In this document: positions 32,864-33,796 of the stretch, in pieces
Numbering within the stretch: the stretch's first letter is position 1
Layout of the letters: each line of letters begins with the position of its first letter
Assembly: GCA_038329645.1 (NCBI GenBank)
Contig: JBBQNG010000007.1
Location: 1 to 33,796, forward strand
Reading direction: 5' to 3'
DNA: 33,796 nucleotides
Source of the DNA: SZAS-79 sp038329645
GTDB lineage: Bacteria > Pseudomonadota > Gammaproteobacteria > Burkholderiales > SG8-39
Notes under the pieces: generated by a model
The model's input: only the letters and a program-made list of their open reading frames with translations
Told to the model about the DNA's origin: nothing
The model's database searches: none
Translations under genes and position numbers: made by a program

Positions 32864-33427
32864 CTAGCCCATCCCCTGCATCAGGGAAGAAAGGTCTTCG
32901 GCGTGCTCTTCCTCGGTGGCGAGGATTTCCTTGAGCATGCGCTGCGTGGTCGGGTCGGTGTCGCCAAGGTAGCTGATCATCTCGCGGTAGCTCTCGATCG
33001 CGATGCGCTCGGCGACGAGGTCTTCCTTGATCATGTCCTTGAGGGACGACCCCTCGACGTACTCGGCGTGGCTGCGGGACGCGAGGCCCTCGGGCGAGAA
33101 ATTCGGCTCGCCGCCCAGTTCGACGATGCGCTTGGCGAGGCTGTCGGCGTGCTGCATTTCCACGTTCGCGTGCTCGAGAAACTCCGCGGCCACCGGTGCC
33201 GCATGGATCCCCGAGGCCATGAAGTAATGACGCTTGTAGCGCAGCACGCAGACGATTTCGGTGGCGAGAGCCTCGTTGAGCATCTTGACGACCGCATCGC
33301 GCTCTGCGGCGTAGCCTTCGGTTACGGCGCCTGTTTCGATGTGCTCGCGCGCGCGCTTGCGCAGCGTCTTCACGTCGGTGAGGGGTGGGCGGGTTTTCGA
33401 ATCGACTTTCCGGGTTTCTGGTGTCAC
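32864..33427 (-). CDS. Ferritin-like (bacterioferritin-type) diiron protein
   Basis: A 187-residue four-helix protein. Candidate diiron ligands are in NEALATEIV (51-59), the ExxH of NVEMQHADSLAKR (Glu90, His93), EDLVAERIAIESYRE (136-149) and the final EEEHAED (172-178). The GTG start at 33427 is chosen for an AAGGA ribosome site 8 bases away; a longer upstream frame gives a low-complexity leader. The N-terminal 40 residues are charged and not part of the fold. It may store iron or act as a Dps-like or ferroxidase protein; it does not carry the methionine of heme-binding Bfr clearly. Confidence 0.87.
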   Translation of the reverse strand: MTPETRKVDSKTRPPLTDVKTLRKRAREHIETGAVTEGYAAERDAVVKMLNEALATEIVCVLRYKRHYFMASGIHAAPVAAEFLEHANVEMQHADSLAKRIVELGGEPNFSPEGLASRSHAEYVEGSSLKDMIKEDLVAERIAIESYREMISYLGDTDPTTQRMLKEILATEEEHAEDLSSLMQGMG

Positions 33428-33662
33428 TGGCAGTCCTTGGTTGGAGCGCTTGGCTAAAGCGGGGTTCGTCCGTTGATGACGCGCAGGAGGATGGCGATGA
33501 TCTCCACCACCAGCAGCAACCGGATTCGATGCCGCCATGGTCGCGCGCAAGCGTGATTTTCTCTGTGCGTTCGCGTACATACGTGTCCCAGCGGATGCCG
33601 TAGCTTGTGAAACGTCGCGTCGCGAGAATTACTTTTTTCCCTTGGGACACCGGAACTGAATC
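33428..33662. promoter_or_regulatory. Divergent intergenic region ferritin-like / regulator
   Basis: 235 bases without a supported gene. A weak forward promoter candidate is TTGTGA at 33605-33610 with TTACTT at 33629-33634. No FNR- or Fur-type box was recognised. A 21-residue hydrophobic reverse frame (33519-33454) is too short to call. Confidence 0.3.
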
Positions 33663-33796
33663 TTGGCTTCTCCGCATGCCGTTTCGAGGGAACATCCCGG
33701 GCCGAGAACGCAACGGGACGTGCTGGGCGCGCTCGCCGCCGCCGACCACGCGCCGGTCGAAAACAAGATCCTCGCCGCGCTGCCGCGCACCGACTA
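33663..33796 (+). CDS. Probable Crp/Fnr-type transcriptional regulator, 3' part outside the window
   Basis: The frame is open from TTG 33663 to the edge. The visible end reads APVENKILAALPRTDY, the way many proteobacterial Crp/Fnr-family regulators begin just before the cyclic-nucleotide-binding domain. GTG 33720 is the alternative start. No sensor or DNA-binding residues are inside the window, so the family call rests on about 15 residues; if right, it may control the divergent ferritin-like operon. Confidence 0.5.
   Translation, partial: MASPHAVSREHPGPRTQRDVLGALAAADHAPVENKILAALPRTD

Noticed and set aside
33454..33519. A 21-residue hydrophobic reverse frame before the ferritin-like gene
   Set aside because: It begins at a TTG without ribosome site and is too short to separate from chance.

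Overview
The window is a high-G+C (by eye about two-thirds), densely coded bacterial chromosome segment. The block leuS-lptE-holA-proA-nadD-rsfS-rlmH-maf-rng, the Bug-type (TctC-like) solute-binding protein, and the slt-NDUFA9-like-GST-cca-C13 peptidase run on the opposite strand together point to a betaproteobacterium, probably Burkholderiales or a relative; genus cannot be judged. No rRNA, tRNA, CRISPR array, phage, integrase or intact transposase was seen.

Layout. (1) 1-1110 (+): 3' part of an ATP-grasp gene. (2) 7130-1100 (-): five tightly packed genes (lytic transglycosylase, NDUFA9-like epimerase, GST, tRNA CCA-adding enzyme, membrane C13 peptidase). (3) 7175-9902: 5-formyl-THF cyclo-ligase (+) meeting threonine deaminase (-) tail to tail, then a YqaA-like membrane protein (+). 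(4) 11838-10031 (-): Tat-exported beta-propeller followed by a secreted DUF305 protein; upstream, 11839-12224 holds an imperfect palindromic repeat. (5) 16392-12225 (-): FecR/SPOR protein, UvrD helicase, Bug protein. (6) 16534-25639 (+): the housekeeping block leuS to rng, mostly overlapping or abutting. (7) 25648-28780 (+): amidase, MATE transporter lacking its N-terminal part, and an SDR with Phe at the catalytic Tyr position. (8) 28839-31965: PhyH-type dioxygenase (-) divergent from a quinone-reductase-like dehydrogenase coupled to an enolase-superfamily enzyme (+). (9) 33427-31936 (-): ferritin-like protein then a transglutaminase-like protease. (10) 33663 to the edge (+): start of a probable Crp/Fnr-type regulator.

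How it fits together. The central block serves translation and ribosome maturation (leuS, rsfS, rlmH, rng), LPS export (lptE), replication (holA) and proline/NAD synthesis (proA, nadD). The reverse-strand run mixes peptidoglycan turnover and tRNA 3'-end repair. The flanks (10-12 kb and 25.6-33 kb) are more accessory, and hold the truncated transporter, the repeat element and the less well-defined enzymes. I found no clear undescribed defence-type or multi-gene novel system. The best leads are the palindromic element beside the propeller/DUF305 pair, the truncated MATE gene, the Tyr-to-Phe SDR, and G-tracts at the maf/rng junction.
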